A program made the position numbers and the translations under genes. A stretch of 64,000 bases of DNA from Pseudodesulfovibrio indicus (GTDB taxonomy: Bacteria; Desulfobacterota; Desulfovibrionia; Desulfovibrionales; Desulfovibrionaceae), in the NCBI RefSeq assembly GCF_001563225.1, contig NZ_CP014206.1, positions 3,577,486 through 3,641,485 of the forward strand, in the 5' to 3' direction. The notes beneath the pieces are model-generated. The model did not search any database, was not told the DNA's origin, and saw only the letters and a list, made by a program, of their open reading frames with translations. Below are positions 27,054 to 36,078 of this stretch, piece by piece. Position 1 is the stretch's first letter; each line of letters opens with the position of its first letter.

Positions 27054-28598
27054 TCAGACGTCGACGATCTCTCGGCGCCCGCCGTGACGCGGGGGACATG
27101 CGGTCTTCCCGGCGCGAAAGACGATGGTCAAGCGGGTCCCGGCCTCCTCGCTGGTGCGCATGGAAATATCCGCGCCGTGAGTGCGCGCGATGAGGGCCGC
27201 GAAGTAGGTGCCAAGACCGGTGCCGTTCTCCTTGCCCGCAGTGACGTACTTCTCGAAGAACCGCTCGCGGATCTCGGCGGGCACGGCCGCAGGGTTGGAC
27301 ACCGACAGCCGCATGCGCTCCCCGCTCTTCAAGACGACCACGACCTCGTCCCCCGGCCCCGAGGCCTCGATGCCGTTCTGGATCAGGTTGCGGCACATGG
27401 TCCGCAGGAGCGGTCCCTCGCCGGACACCGTGAACTCCTCGTCGCCGACCACGTCCGTCCCGTCCAGGCGGATGGCCAGCCGCACGCCGGAGCTGCCGAG
27501 CAGCGGCGCAAACTCCTCCTCCAGGTCGCAGAGAACCTGGACAAGGTCCACGGACGCGCGGTTGAGCGCATAGACGTTCTTCTCCATCTTGAACATGTCC
27601 AGATGGTTGCGGATCATGTCCAGCATCCGGTATCCGGCGGCGCGGATGCGCCGGATCTGCTTCTCCTGCTCCGGATTCAGGCCACCCTGCCGGAGCAGCA
27701 GCTCGGGGTAGCCGATGACCAGGCTCAGGCCGGACTTGAGGTCGTGGCGGTTGATGCGCTCCACCTCCTCGCGGATCATCTCGGCCTGGGCGCGGCGCTT
27801 GATCTCCATCTGGAGCTGCCGGTTGTTCTTCAGCAGTTCCAATTGATTGAGCTTCAATTGAAGGGTCCGCTCCTCCACGGTCTGCTCCAGCTCCTCGCGG
27901 TGGCGGTCCAACCGCGCGTCACGGTCCTCGACGCGCCGGAGCATGGAATTGAACTCGGCCACCAGCACGCCCAGCTCGTCGTCGCTCTCGTAGTCCACTC
28001 TCCGGGAGTAGTCGCGGCTGACCGAGATGTCGCCCACCACGCGGGTCAGCTCACCCAGGGGGTCGCCCAGCCTGCGCCTGAACCGCCCCGCCAGCCGGAA
28101 ACTGAACAGGAACACGCCCAGAAAGACCACACCGCCGCTGAACAGATAGCTCTCCAGGAACGCCCACTGGCCGGACAGGGAAACGGACAGGACAACGGCG
28201 CACCCCCGGCGCCCGGCCGGGATGGACGCGGCGGTGGTCAGCCCGGACAGGGTGGCGGCCTCGAACGGGACGGTTTCGGGCCGGGCCGGAGGTCGGCCCC
28301 AGGCCGCGAAGAGCGTGCCGTCGGCAAGGTACACGGCCCCGCCCGCGACCGTCGGGTTCAGGGACAAGGTGGCCAGGTTCTCGGCGGCTGCGGCCTGGTC
28401 GTCGAAGTCCACGGACGCGGCCAGGGACGCCGCCATCAGCCCGGCCAGGACCCGAGCCTTGCCCGCCGCCTCCTGGCGGTAGGAGTGGATCATGGGGATG
28501 ATGTTCAGCAGAAAGCTCAGCGCCAGGGCGGCCAGGGTGGTGCCCAGAATGGCGGCCACGATCTTCCGGCCCAGGGGCCTGACCTCGGGGTTTCTCAT
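27054..28598 (-). CDS. Sensor histidine kinase with CHASE8-like periplasmic domain
   Basis: A 514-residue membrane kinase. TM1 about residues 12-34, a small periplasmic domain whose pattern LAASVDFDDQAAAAENLATL ... VAGGAVYLADGTLFAAW matches the CHASE8 sensor of YfiN/TpbB proteins, TM2 about 155-175, HAMP, a coiled coil (about 235-290), a phosphoacceptor box RINRHDLKSGLS and a catalytic ATPase domain ending in GKENGTGLGTYFAALIARTHG. Its ATG overlaps the YfiR-like gene stop by four bases. The family expectation for CHASE8 is a diguanylate cyclase; here the output is a kinase. The likely partner is the OmpR-type regulator at the head of the operon. Confidence 0.85.
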   Translation of the reverse strand: MRNPEVRPLGRKIVAAILGTTLAALALSFLLNIIPMIHSYRQEAAGKARVLAGLMAASLAASVDFDDQAAAAENLATLSLNPTVAGGAVYLADGTLFAAWGRPPARPETVPFEAATLSGLTTAASIPAGRRGCAVVLSVSLSGQWAFLESYLFSGGVVFLGVFLFSFRLAGRFRRRLGDPLGELTRVVGDISVSRDYSRRVDYESDDELGVLVAEFNSMLRRVEDRDARLDRHREELEQTVEERTLQLKLNQLELLKNNRQLQMEIKRRAQAEMIREEVERINRHDLKSGLSLVIGYPELLLRQGGLNPEQEKQIRRIRAAGYRMLDMIRNHLDMFKMEKNVYALNRASVDLVQVLCDLEEEFAPLLGSSGVRLAIRLDGTDVVGDEEFTVSGEGPLLRTMCRNLIQNGIEASGPGDEVVVVLKSGERMRLSVSNPAAVPAEIRERFFEKYVTAGKENGTGLGTYFAALIARTHGADISMRTSEEAGTRLTIVFRAGKTACPPRHGGRREIVDV

Positions 28599-29146
28599 CG
28601 GCCCTCCCCCTGGTGGATGCGGACCAACTGGAGCAGGCGGGAGCTGACGGTCAGCCCGGCCTTGCGGGCCGCCTCGAGACTGACTTCCATGCGCAACCGC
28701 CCGTCGCGCATGTAAAAGTTGATGACCGCCCCGCGCTCCGGGCCATCCGGGTTCTGGGTGATGGTCAGCACGGGCTGGTCCGCCACCCGCATGAGGATAG
28801 CGGCCATCTCCCGCGTGGGAGCCCCGGTCAGGACCAGGACGTGACATTCGGCGGGCCAGCGGACCAGCCGGAAGCGCGGTTCGCCGTTATCTCCGTCTTC
28901 TCCCTCACCGGTTGGGTCCGGAAACCAGGGCTTGAGCCGGGCCGGTTCCGTGGCCGCCACGATGAACGGATCGCCCGGCGCCGGGCCGGTGCCTTCGGGC
29001 CAGGCCACGTACTTGACCAGCCGCTGGACGTAGAGCGCACGCAGCTGGTCCGGGGTGGCCGTCAGCCGGCCGTCCGCGGAAGCAGGTGCGGGCAGCAACG
29101 CGGCCCATGCCATGACGGCCAGGAGCAGCAGGCGCAGGAGCGTCAT
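28595..29146 (-). CDS. YfiR-family periplasmic protein (DUF4154)
   Basis: A 183-residue exported protein: signal peptide MTLLRLLLLAVMAWAALLPAPASA, then LRALYVQRLVKYVAWPEG, the diagnostic opening of YfiR/DUF4154 proteins, and ADQPVLTITQNPDG and VINFYMRDGRLRMEVSLEAARKAGL near the end. Known YfiR binds the periplasmic CHASE8 domain of YfiN and holds it inactive. Here it sits directly between a TonB-dependent receptor and a CHASE8-like histidine kinase, with one-base and four-base overlaps, so it is expected to control the kinase. The YfiR cysteines used for redox control are not evident apart from one (in WPAECHVLV). Confidence 0.88.
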   Translation of the reverse strand: MTLLRLLLLAVMAWAALLPAPASADGRLTATPDQLRALYVQRLVKYVAWPEGTGPAPGDPFIVAATEPARLKPWFPDPTGEGEDGDNGEPRFRLVRWPAECHVLVLTGAPTREMAAILMRVADQPVLTITQNPDGPERGAVINFYMRDGRLRMEVSLEAARKAGLTVSSRLLQLVRIHQGEGR

Positions 29147-31056
29147 CAGAAGTCCCACGTGACCCGGAAATCGGCGCTCGGCCCCACGGCGAGGTCCGAA
29201 AATTGTTCGTGGGAACCGCCCAGGTTGCGCCCGATGAACTCCAGCAGGAGGTCGTCTGAGACCCGCCAGGAGAGGTGCGCCTCCAGGCTGAAATAGGCGG
29301 GCAGATGGAGCTGATCCGGGCTGTCGATGTAGCCGAGGAAGAAGTCTGCGCCGACCCGCTCCCAGGGCTTTGTCAGAACCTGGAGCTTGATCTCGCTCCC
29401 AAACCCCTCCTCGGGCATGGAGTCGCCCACCGGGCCGGAATCCAGGCCGTATATGTTCTGATAGATGAGGCTGGCCGAGGGGCGCAGGGTCAGCCAATCG
29501 CTGATCCACCAGTCCACCAGGGCCTCCAGCCCGTAGGCCGTTCCCTTGAGGGAGTTGGTCACCCGCGCGGTGTCGGCGACGTCGTCCAGCTCCATCATGA
29601 GCAACTCGGAGTAGTCGTTGACGTACAGGGAGAGGTCCAGCCGGGCCTCCGGGGTCATGGCCCGGCGGTACCCGCCCTCATAAGAAATGAGCTCCTCGGT
29701 CTTGAGGTTGTCCGGCTTGATGACCCGATAGTCCTTGCCCTTGGCGTGGATGACGTAGGAGCCGCTGCGCTGGTATCTGTTGTCCGCCCGCACCCCGCGC
29801 GACACGGCCAGCCAGTACTCGGAATCACCCCGCGCGTGCAGCAGGCGGATCGTGGGCTGAAGCTCGACGTGGGCCTCGTCCAGGACGTCCACCTTGGTCC
29901 CCAGCACCAGGTACAGGCTCTCCGGGAGCAGGGTGATGCGGTCGCGGACGAACCCGTTGGCGGTCCAGGTGTAGATGCGCTCGCGGTCGATGTCCGCCCG
30001 GTCGCCGCCATGCACGTCATCCCAGAAATACTGGCTGCCCACGCCCCAGGTGACCAGATGGCGGCCCATCTCCTCCATGGCCGAAGTCAGCTCGGCGTCG
30101 ACGATGTTCGCACCGCCGTCCAGGTCGGCCAGGGACGCGGTGTCGCGGGTGTAGGAAGTCCGGAAACGGAGGTTGGAGTCCAGGCCGGTGGCGCGGTCCC
30201 AGACGAACTGGGCGTAGCCGTTGAGGTCCGTCCGGTCCAGGGGCGGCGGTCCGCCGGGTCCCGGTCCGTCCCGGCTGCCGTCCTTGGTCCGCGACCCGGC
30301 CAGGCTGCACTGGAACGACAGGGCGTCGGTGAAGGCGTTCTCCCAGTCGCCCCGCATCCCGCCCTGGACCTGGGACCAATCGTGGGGCTCCTCACGCCGG
30401 TCCCGGCTGCTCAGCTGGCTCCCGTTCAGGTAGTCGCCGTTGCCGTAGACCATGATTGCCCCATCGCCGCCCGTCTCCATGCCGTAGCGCAGGGTCTGGC
30501 CGACGCCCGAGGTGCCCGCCGTGGTCACGGACTGCCCGCCCAGACTCTCGATGGCCGACTTGGTGATGATGTTGATGGTACCGGTGAAGGACTCGGCCCC
30601 CCACAGGCTGGTGCGGGTGCCGCGCGCCACTTCGATGCGCTTGACCTGGCTGATGGGCACGATATTGCCCCACTGCACCCCGGTCATGACCGGTGAGGTC
30701 ACGGGCCTCCCGTCCACCAGGACCAGGTGCTTGTTGCTCAGCAGCCCGTTGAACCCCCGGATGCCCACGGCCCAGCGGTCCGTGTCGGTCTGGGCCACGT
30801 GCACGCCGGGCACCAGCTTGAGCGCCTCGGGCACGTTGGTGGCCCCGGACCGGAAGATATCTTCCTCGGTCAGCACCGTGACCGCGGCGGGGATGCGCGA
30901 GAGCGGCTCGGCGCGCCGAGTGGCACTGACTGCCTCCACCTCCATCAGCTCTTCGAGGCCGAGGGAGTCGAGCGCGTCTTGGCCCGCGGCCCAGGCGGGC
31001 CAGCCGAGCAGGAGCAGGATGCACAGGAAAACCGGCCGCCACGGGTCGGGGAGCAT
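29146..31056 (-). CDS. TonB-dependent outer-membrane receptor
   Basis: A 636-residue outer-membrane barrel with signal peptide (MLPDPWRPVFLCILLLLGWPAWA). Plug domain: IPAAVTVLTEEDIFRSG, GVHVAQTDTDRWAVGIRGFNG, KHLVLVDGRPV and GAESFTGTINIITK. The rest reads as amphipathic beta strands ending in aromatic VTWDF, the C-terminal insertion signal. It imports or senses a ligand outside the cell. No siderophore biosynthesis or transport genes are nearby; genes on both sides are signalling proteins, pointing to a sensory job. Starts one base after the response-regulator stop. Confidence 0.9.
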   Translation of the reverse strand: MLPDPWRPVFLCILLLLGWPAWAAGQDALDSLGLEELMEVEAVSATRRAEPLSRIPAAVTVLTEEDIFRSGATNVPEALKLVPGVHVAQTDTDRWAVGIRGFNGLLSNKHLVLVDGRPVTSPVMTGVQWGNIVPISQVKRIEVARGTRTSLWGAESFTGTINIITKSAIESLGGQSVTTAGTSGVGQTLRYGMETGGDGAIMVYGNGDYLNGSQLSSRDRREEPHDWSQVQGGMRGDWENAFTDALSFQCSLAGSRTKDGSRDGPGPGGPPPLDRTDLNGYAQFVWDRATGLDSNLRFRTSYTRDTASLADLDGGANIVDAELTSAMEEMGRHLVTWGVGSQYFWDDVHGGDRADIDRERIYTWTANGFVRDRITLLPESLYLVLGTKVDVLDEAHVELQPTIRLLHARGDSEYWLAVSRGVRADNRYQRSGSYVIHAKGKDYRVIKPDNLKTEELISYEGGYRRAMTPEARLDLSLYVNDYSELLMMELDDVADTARVTNSLKGTAYGLEALVDWWISDWLTLRPSASLIYQNIYGLDSGPVGDSMPEEGFGSEIKLQVLTKPWERVGADFFLGYIDSPDQLHLPAYFSLEAHLSWRVSDDLLLEFIGRNLGGSHEQFSDLAVGPSADFRVTWDF

Positions 31057-31767
31057 CTATACAGCCTCTTCCTGGGGAACGGTCAGCAGATACCCCCTGC
31101 CCCTGATGGTCTTGATGCCCACGTGCCGGTCCAGCTTCTTGCGCAGGTTGCTCATGTGCACGTTGAGGACGTAGTCGTCGAAGTCCTCGCTCCGGCCCAG
31201 GGCGCGTTCCATGAGCGCGTTGCGCTCGACCACGCTGCCCATGTTCACGGCGAGCATCTCCAGGATGTCGAATTCCGTGGAGGTCAGGTGCACGGGCGTG
31301 CCGCCGATGGTCAGGTTGCGGGCGTTGCGGTTCAGCCGCACGTCGTTGATCTCGATGTCCGGTTTGGCCTTGGCGACGGGCGCGGAGCCGCCCTCCTCGC
31401 CGCCGGCCCCGTAGCGGCGGAGCACCGCCCGGATGCGGGCCAGCAGCTCGCGCAGCTGGAACGGCTTGGACACGTAGTCGTCCGCGCCCATCTCCAGCCC
31501 CACCACGCGGTCGATCTCCTCACCGCGCCCGGTGAGCATGATCACCGGCACGTTCGAAGAACCCCGCAGCTTGGTCAGGACGTTGAACCCGCTGGTGTCC
31601 GGCAGCATGACGTCCAGGATGATCAGCTCGTACTCCCCTCTGCGGGCCATATCCAATCCGTCGCCGCCGTTGACGGCCGCATCGAGTCCGATCCCCTCCT
31701 CGCCCAGGTACGCGCCGAGCAGTTCCGCCAATTCGGGATCGTCGTCGATCAGCAACAGGTCTTTCAT
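31057..31767 (-). CDS. OmpR-family response regulator
   Basis: A 236-residue two-component regulator: receiver with LLLIDDDPELAEL, phosphoacceptor in IILDVMLPD, VIMLTGRG and VSKPFQLREL; then a winged-helix DNA-binding domain with LTSTEFDILEMLA and VLNVHMSNLRKKLDR. ATG 31767 has AGGAG seven bases upstream; a GTG six bases earlier sits too close to it. First gene of the four-gene operon with TonB receptor, YfiR-like protein and CHASE8-like kinase; probably phosphorylated by that kinase. Transcribed divergently from flagellin. Confidence 0.9.
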   Translation of the reverse strand: MKDLLLIDDDPELAELLGAYLGEEGIGLDAAVNGGDGLDMARRGEYELIILDVMLPDTSGFNVLTKLRGSSNVPVIMLTGRGEEIDRVVGLEMGADDYVSKPFQLRELLARIRAVLRRYGAGGEEGGSAPVAKAKPDIEINDVRLNRNARNLTIGGTPVHLTSTEFDILEMLAVNMGSVVERNALMERALGRSEDFDDYVLNVHMSNLRKKLDRHVGIKTIRGRGYLLTVPQEEAV

Positions 31768-32025
31768 CGCCACACTCCTTTTGAATACATCATAAAGATT
31801 CAGAAAAAATTATGATATTAATCGCGCATCAATAAATATTAAGAACAATAAGAAACATCCGCCGCGTCTTCAGAAAGGTCTGTTCGGCCGCGCTTTGCAG
31901 AGGCTGGAACATTTTTCCTCCATGAACGCTTCTCCCCACTGCGCCCGTATACATGGGCGACTTTGGTTCCCTGCTCATCGTGACGGGGAAAATGCATGGA
32001 AGCATAACCATTCAAGGAGGAAATC

Positions 32026-32886
32026 ATGGCACTCGTAGTCAACAACAACCTTATGGCGAACGCCGCCGCCCGAAACCTGAACACCGCGTATTCGGCTCTG
32101 GGCACCTCGACCGAACGGCTCTCCTCGGGCCTGCGCGTCAACTCGTCCGCCGACGACGCTGCCGGCCTGGCCGTGCGCGAGCTCATGCGCTCGGACATCG
32201 CCACCCTCAACCAGGGGATCAGGAACGCCAACGACGGCATCTCCATGATCCAGACCGCGGACGGTGCGCTCTCCGTCATCGACGAGAAGCTCATCCGCAT
32301 GAAGGAACTGGCCGAGCAGGCCGCCACCGGCACCTACACGGACGCCCAACGGCTGATCATCGACTCGGAGTACCAGGCCATGGCCTCGGAAATCACCCGA
32401 ATCGCCAACGCCACGGACTTCAACGGCATCTACCTGCTCAACGGCAACCTGTCCGCCGACGGCATCACCGTCCACTTCGGCACTGGCAACGATGCCGCCG
32501 AGGACAAGTACGCCGTGACCATCGACAACTGCACCGCCTCCGCCCTGGGTGTGGGGCTGGCAGCCGGCGTGGACAAGGCGGGCGCGGTGGTCTCCACCCA
32601 GGAGGCCGCCCAGAGCGCCCTGGACGCCCTGAACCAAGCCATCGAGTCCAAGGACAACGTGCGCGCCAACCTGGGCGCCATGCAGAACCGGCTGTCGGCA
32701 ACCATCTCCAACCTCGAGATCCAGGCCGAGAACCTTCAGGCCTCGGAATCCCGCATCTCCGACGTGGATGTGGCCACCGAAATGACCGAGTACACCAAGC
32801 AGCAGATCATCACCCAGTCTGCGGTGTCCATGCTCTCGCAGGCCAACTCGCTTCCGCAGATGGCTCTGTCGCTCATCAGCGGCTAG
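32026..32886 (+). CDS. Flagellin
   Basis: A 286-residue flagellin, the filament subunit. Conserved N-terminus (MALVVNNNLMANAAARNL, then STERLSSGLRVNSSADDAAG) and C-terminus (AENLQASESRISDVDVATEM, then SMLSQANSLPQMALSLI) form the D0/D1 coiled coil; the middle is short, so the exposed domain is small. AAGGAGG lies ahead of the ATG. A strong hairpin follows. Exported by the flagellar type III system without a cleaved signal. Monocistronic by layout, just upstream of a flagellar sigma-hook-cap operon. In many sulfate reducers there are several flagellins, so this may be one of several. Confidence 0.95.
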   Translation: MALVVNNNLMANAAARNLNTAYSALGTSTERLSSGLRVNSSADDAAGLAVRELMRSDIATLNQGIRNANDGISMIQTADGALSVIDEKLIRMKELAEQAATGTYTDAQRLIIDSEYQAMASEITRIANATDFNGIYLLNGNLSADGITVHFGTGNDAAEDKYAVTIDNCTASALGVGLAAGVDKAGAVVSTQEAAQSALDALNQAIESKDNVRANLGAMQNRLSATISNLEIQAENLQASESRISDVDVATEMTEYTKQQIITQSAVSMLSQANSLPQMALSLISG

Positions 32887-32905
32887 TCCGCGCCTTCCCA
32901 AGCCG

Positions 32906-32937
32906 AGGGCCGGTCCGGAACCATTCGGACCGGCCCT
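32906..32937 (+). terminator. Terminator after flagellin
   Basis: Perfect 12-bp stem AGGGCCGGTCCG / CGGACCGGCCCT with an 8-base loop, 20 bases after the flagellin stop. The T tract is short (TTACCATT). Confidence 0.7.
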
Positions 32938-33156
32938 TACCATTGTAATCGCCCGCCACCGCCCGCCGGTTGCACATTTCCCCTCCGACCGGGAAAAAAG
33001 CTCCCTTTCCCCTGCGCCGCCCCCCGGATGTTCCTCCGCTGCCGAGTTTCCCCTTCCGGACATATTAAATCTTCTTCATTTCCTTCAGATTCGGACGTCG
33101 TCATCGCCCCCGCCTTCACACTCCGCAAACATTCTCCAAAGGATAATCAATGTGAC

Positions 33157-33171
33157 TTTATGCCACATAAA
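33157..33171. promoter_or_regulatory. Palindrome upstream of the sigma-factor gene
   Basis: TTTATGCCACATAAA is a perfect 15-base palindrome around CCA, centred about 55 bases before the sigma-factor ATG. Position suits an operator. The half-site TTTATGCC is shared with the fdhA upstream dyad, but the spacing differs. Confidence 0.45.
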
Positions 33172-33177
33172 CGTTTT

Positions 33178-33195
33178 GCGGCATCCACATTGCTC
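33178..33195 (+). promoter_or_regulatory. Possible sigma-54 promoter
   Basis: GCGGCATCCACATTGCTC: GG at 33180-33181 and GC at 33192-33193 are ten bases apart and the -12 box TTGCT is consensus, while the -24 box deviates upstream of GGCA. The predicted start near 33205 would leave a leader of only about 14 bases containing the AGGAGG, so this is tentative. Flagellar middle genes of many bacteria use RpoN. Confidence 0.4.
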
Positions 33196-33218
33196 AATCT
33201 CCATGCAGGAGGTTCGAA

Positions 33219-33797
33219 ATGAGCAGTACTTTGTTGGAAATAAGAAAGCGCTACGGGGAGATCTCCTACGATGTTCTCTTCAAAGAGCACTCACGGTTGA
33301 TCTACAAGCTCATCATCAACTTCATCAGAGCAAAGAATATCAATCTTCAAAATACAGAGATAGATGACGTATACCAGGAAATTGCCCTGAAAATTTTCAA
33401 GAATGACCACATTTCCCGCTATGACGAGGAAAAAAGTTCGTTCATCACCTGGCTCAACATCATCTGCCGCACCACGACCATCGATTACTACAGAAAGAAG
33501 CTGCGCTGGATGGAATCCGTGCTCTCCGAGGACGGCCCCGCGCCGGTCCAAGGACCGGACGCCCTGTTCAGCCTGCCCGCCGGGGTGCTCACTGACCGCC
33601 AGGCCGAGGTCATCACCCTCTACTACCGCGAGGGGATGGTCGCCGGGGAGATCGCCCGGTCGCTGGGCATCTCTCCCAGGACCGTCCGCAGCATCAAGTT
33701 CCAGGCCCTGGACCGGCTGCGCGCCCACTACGGCGCGGCCGCTCCCCTGCCCGAGCACGGCGAACCCGAAGAGCCCGCAAGGAGGCACGTGTCATGA
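33219..33797 (+). CDS. RNA polymerase sigma factor, ECF-like (sigma-70 family)
   Basis: A 192-residue sigma factor with only regions 2 and 4. Region 2 includes EIDDVYQEIALKIFKN and SFITWLNIICRTTTIDYYRKK; region 4 reads LTDRQAEVITLYYREGMVAGEIARSLGISPRTVRSIK. AGGAGG precedes the ATG. The 5' half (33219-33480) is clearly AT-richer and uses different codons from the 3' half and the neighbours. Its stop overlaps the flgD start by four bases, so it is translationally tied to the hook and cap genes, and may direct their transcription. It is not FliA-like (no region 3). Confidence 0.88.
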   Translation: MSSTLLEIRKRYGEISYDVLFKEHSRLIYKLIINFIRAKNINLQNTEIDDVYQEIALKIFKNDHISRYDEEKSSFITWLNIICRTTTIDYYRKKLRWMESVLSEDGPAPVQGPDALFSLPAGVLTDRQAEVITLYYREGMVAGEIARSLGISPRTVRSIKFQALDRLRAHYGAAAPLPEHGEPEEPARRHVS

Positions 33798-34471
33798 CCG
33801 TCGATGCAACGAGCTATTACGATACCCTGATCTCTTCCACGGCGGTCGCCTCGACCACCACCGAGAGCTCCACCTCCCTGACCTCGGAGGATTTCATCAC
33901 CCTGCTGTGCACGGAGCTCCAGTATCAGGACCCCACTGAGCCCCTGGACAACTCCCAGATGGTGGACCAGATGACCCAGTACTCGCAGCTCGAGGAACTG
34001 GCGGACCTGAACGACAAGATGGACAGCCTGAACGAGTCCATCGAAGCCATGGGCAGCGCCTACGGACTGGACTACCTAGGCAAGCAGGTGGAGGCCAACG
34101 GGCACACCATCGCCAAGCACGATGACGACATCTCCACCCTGTACCTGACGCTCGATGACGACGCCGCCGAGCTGACCATCAACATCTACAACTCCGAAGG
34201 CAAGATCGTCGAAAGCCAGATCTACGCCGATGTGGATTCCGGAACCGTCGCCTTCCAATGGGACGGCACGGACTACGACGGCAACGAGGTCTCGAACGGA
34301 CAATACTACATCATAGCCACGGCCACCGACGCCGAGGGGGACAGCGTGGGCTGCACCTCCACGACCACAGGCACGGTCACCGGCGTCTCCAACACCGAAA
34401 ACGGCGTGGTCCTGACCCTGAGCGACGGCCGGAGCGTGTACCTGGCCGACGTCACCTACGCCACCAGCTAA
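33794..34471 (+). CDS. flgD: Flagellar hook-capping protein
   Basis: A 225-residue FlgD, the scaffold that caps the growing hook. N-terminal signature DFITLLCTELQYQDPTEPLDNSQMVDQM near residue 32 is split here as DFITLLCTELQYQDP and NSQMVDQMTQYS. The C-terminal part is the Ig/tudor-like domain (TINIYNSEGKIV, FQWDGTDYDGNEV). Length is normal. Overlaps the sigma-factor stop. FlgE follows after 34 bases with its own AAGGAG. Confidence 0.92.
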   Translation: MTVDATSYYDTLISSTAVASTTTESSTSLTSEDFITLLCTELQYQDPTEPLDNSQMVDQMTQYSQLEELADLNDKMDSLNESIEAMGSAYGLDYLGKQVEANGHTIAKHDDDISTLYLTLDDDAAELTINIYNSEGKIVESQIYADVDSGTVAFQWDGTDYDGNEVSNGQYYIIATATDAEGDSVGCTSTTTGTVTGVSNTENGVVLTLSDGRSVYLADVTYATS

Positions 34472-34505
34472 CCCTCGAATACCCTATTTTTTAAGGAGAA
34501 AAATC

Positions 34506-36053
34506 ATGAGTATCACAGGTTCCATGTACACCGGCATCTCCGGGCTCCAGGCCCAGAGCCAGGCGACATCGGTGGTCAGCAACAACCTCGCCAACTCCAC
34601 CACCACCGGCTACAAGAGCTCGTCCATCGCCTTTGAGGACGTCTTCTACTCCACGGTCTACGCCGGAGGGTCGGCGTCCCAGGTAGGCAACGGCGTGACC
34701 ACCTCCTCCATCACCACAGACTACTCCCAGGGGGCTTACGAGACCACCAACTCGGTCACGGACGTGGCCATCAACGGCGACGGCTTCTACATCGTGGTGG
34801 ACCCCGACACCGGCGAAACCTTCTACACCCGCGACGGCGGCTTCTCCTTCGATTCCAACGGCTACCTAGTGGACTCCCACGGCAACCGCGTCCAGGGCTG
34901 GGAAACCGATGACGGTTCCATCACCGGCGGGCTGGTGGACATCCAGATCGACAACTCCCAGTCCCCGCCCCAGGCCACCAGCGAGGTCTCCTTCTCCCTG
35001 AACCTCGATTCCACGGCCACGGACAACACCACCTCGGGCACCAACGAATGGGCAGCCCTGTTCGGGATCTACGACGGGACCTCGGACACGCCCCTGGAGG
35101 ACTCCCGCTACGCCTACCAGACCACCATCACCGTGTACGACGAGAACGGCGCGTCCCACGACCTGACCGTCTACTACGACCCTGTCGAGACCGACGACGG
35201 CTCCATCGTCTGGGAATACATGGTCTGCTGCGATCCCGACGAGGACCAGCGCGACTTCAACGGGACCGAGATGTCCCAGACCAGCGGCGCGGGCGCCCTG
35301 GTCTCCGGGACCATGACCTTCTCCTCTTCCGGCGACATCCAGTCCATGACCGCCTTCACCCTGTCCGACACGCCCACGGACCCGACCGATCCCATGGCAG
35401 AGGAGAACTGGGTCCTGTGCGAGTTCGACAACAACGGACTGCCGGTCTTTGATGTCAACTTCACCGGCGCGGACGAGAACCAGACCATTGCGCTGGACTT
35501 CGGCATATCCAACTCGGACTTTTCAACGGGCACGGGCTGGGACGCCGGTACCATCGACTCCCTGGACGACCTGGCCGCGGTCACCGATCCCGACGACCTG
35601 CCCAAGTTCAACACCTCCATCATGGCCGCAAACGCCACAAGCAGCACCACGGCCAGCTCCGCCACCTACAACCTGATCCAGGACGGCTACGCCCCCGGCG
35701 AGTTGGTGGATATCGCCATCAGCGAGAACGGCATCCTCTCGGCTTCCTACACCAACGGCCAGACCCAGGAGCTGTACACCTTCGGCCTGGCCGACTTTGC
35801 CAACACTCAGGGGCTCCACTCCGAGGGCGGCAACCTCTACTCCGCCACCGCGGAGTCCGGGCAGGCGCTCATCGGCACCCCCGGTTCCGCCTGGTTCGGC
35901 ACGCTGGCGTCCAACGCCCTGGAGCAGTCCAACGTGGACACCGCCACCGAACTGACCAAGCTGATCATCATCCAGGCCGCCTACCAGGCCAACTCCAAGA
36001 TCATCACCACGGCAGACACCATGCTCTCCACCGCCATCGGCATGAAGCGCTGA
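34506..36053 (+). CDS. flgE: Flagellar hook protein
   Basis: A 515-residue hook subunit. N-terminal rod/hook motif SMYTGISGLQAQSQA and VSNNLANSTTTGYKSS, central FlgE D2-type segments (INGDGFYIVVDPDTG, TRDGGFSFDSNGYLV) and the C-terminal heptad region ALEQSNVDTATELTKLI. Longer than enteric FlgE (about 400) but usual for delta-proteobacteria. AAGGAG lies before the ATG. Confidence 0.94.
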   Translation: MSITGSMYTGISGLQAQSQATSVVSNNLANSTTTGYKSSSIAFEDVFYSTVYAGGSASQVGNGVTTSSITTDYSQGAYETTNSVTDVAINGDGFYIVVDPDTGETFYTRDGGFSFDSNGYLVDSHGNRVQGWETDDGSITGGLVDIQIDNSQSPPQATSEVSFSLNLDSTATDNTTSGTNEWAALFGIYDGTSDTPLEDSRYAYQTTITVYDENGASHDLTVYYDPVETDDGSIVWEYMVCCDPDEDQRDFNGTEMSQTSGAGALVSGTMTFSSSGDIQSMTAFTLSDTPTDPTDPMAEENWVLCEFDNNGLPVFDVNFTGADENQTIALDFGISNSDFSTGTGWDAGTIDSLDDLAAVTDPDDLPKFNTSIMAANATSSTTASSATYNLIQDGYAPGELVDIAISENGILSASYTNGQTQELYTFGLADFANTQGLHSEGGNLYSATAESGQALIGTPGSAWFGTLASNALEQSNVDTATELTKLIIIQAAYQANSKIITTADTMLSTAIGMKR

Positions 36054-36078
36054 TCCGCGCCAGATCCGGGAGGACGCG

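Noticed and set aside
31793-31825. Sigma-28 promoter for flagellin (TAAAGATT box)
   Set aside because: The -35-like box fits but no GCCGATAA-like -10 box lies at the right distance, and it is over 200 bases before the start codon.
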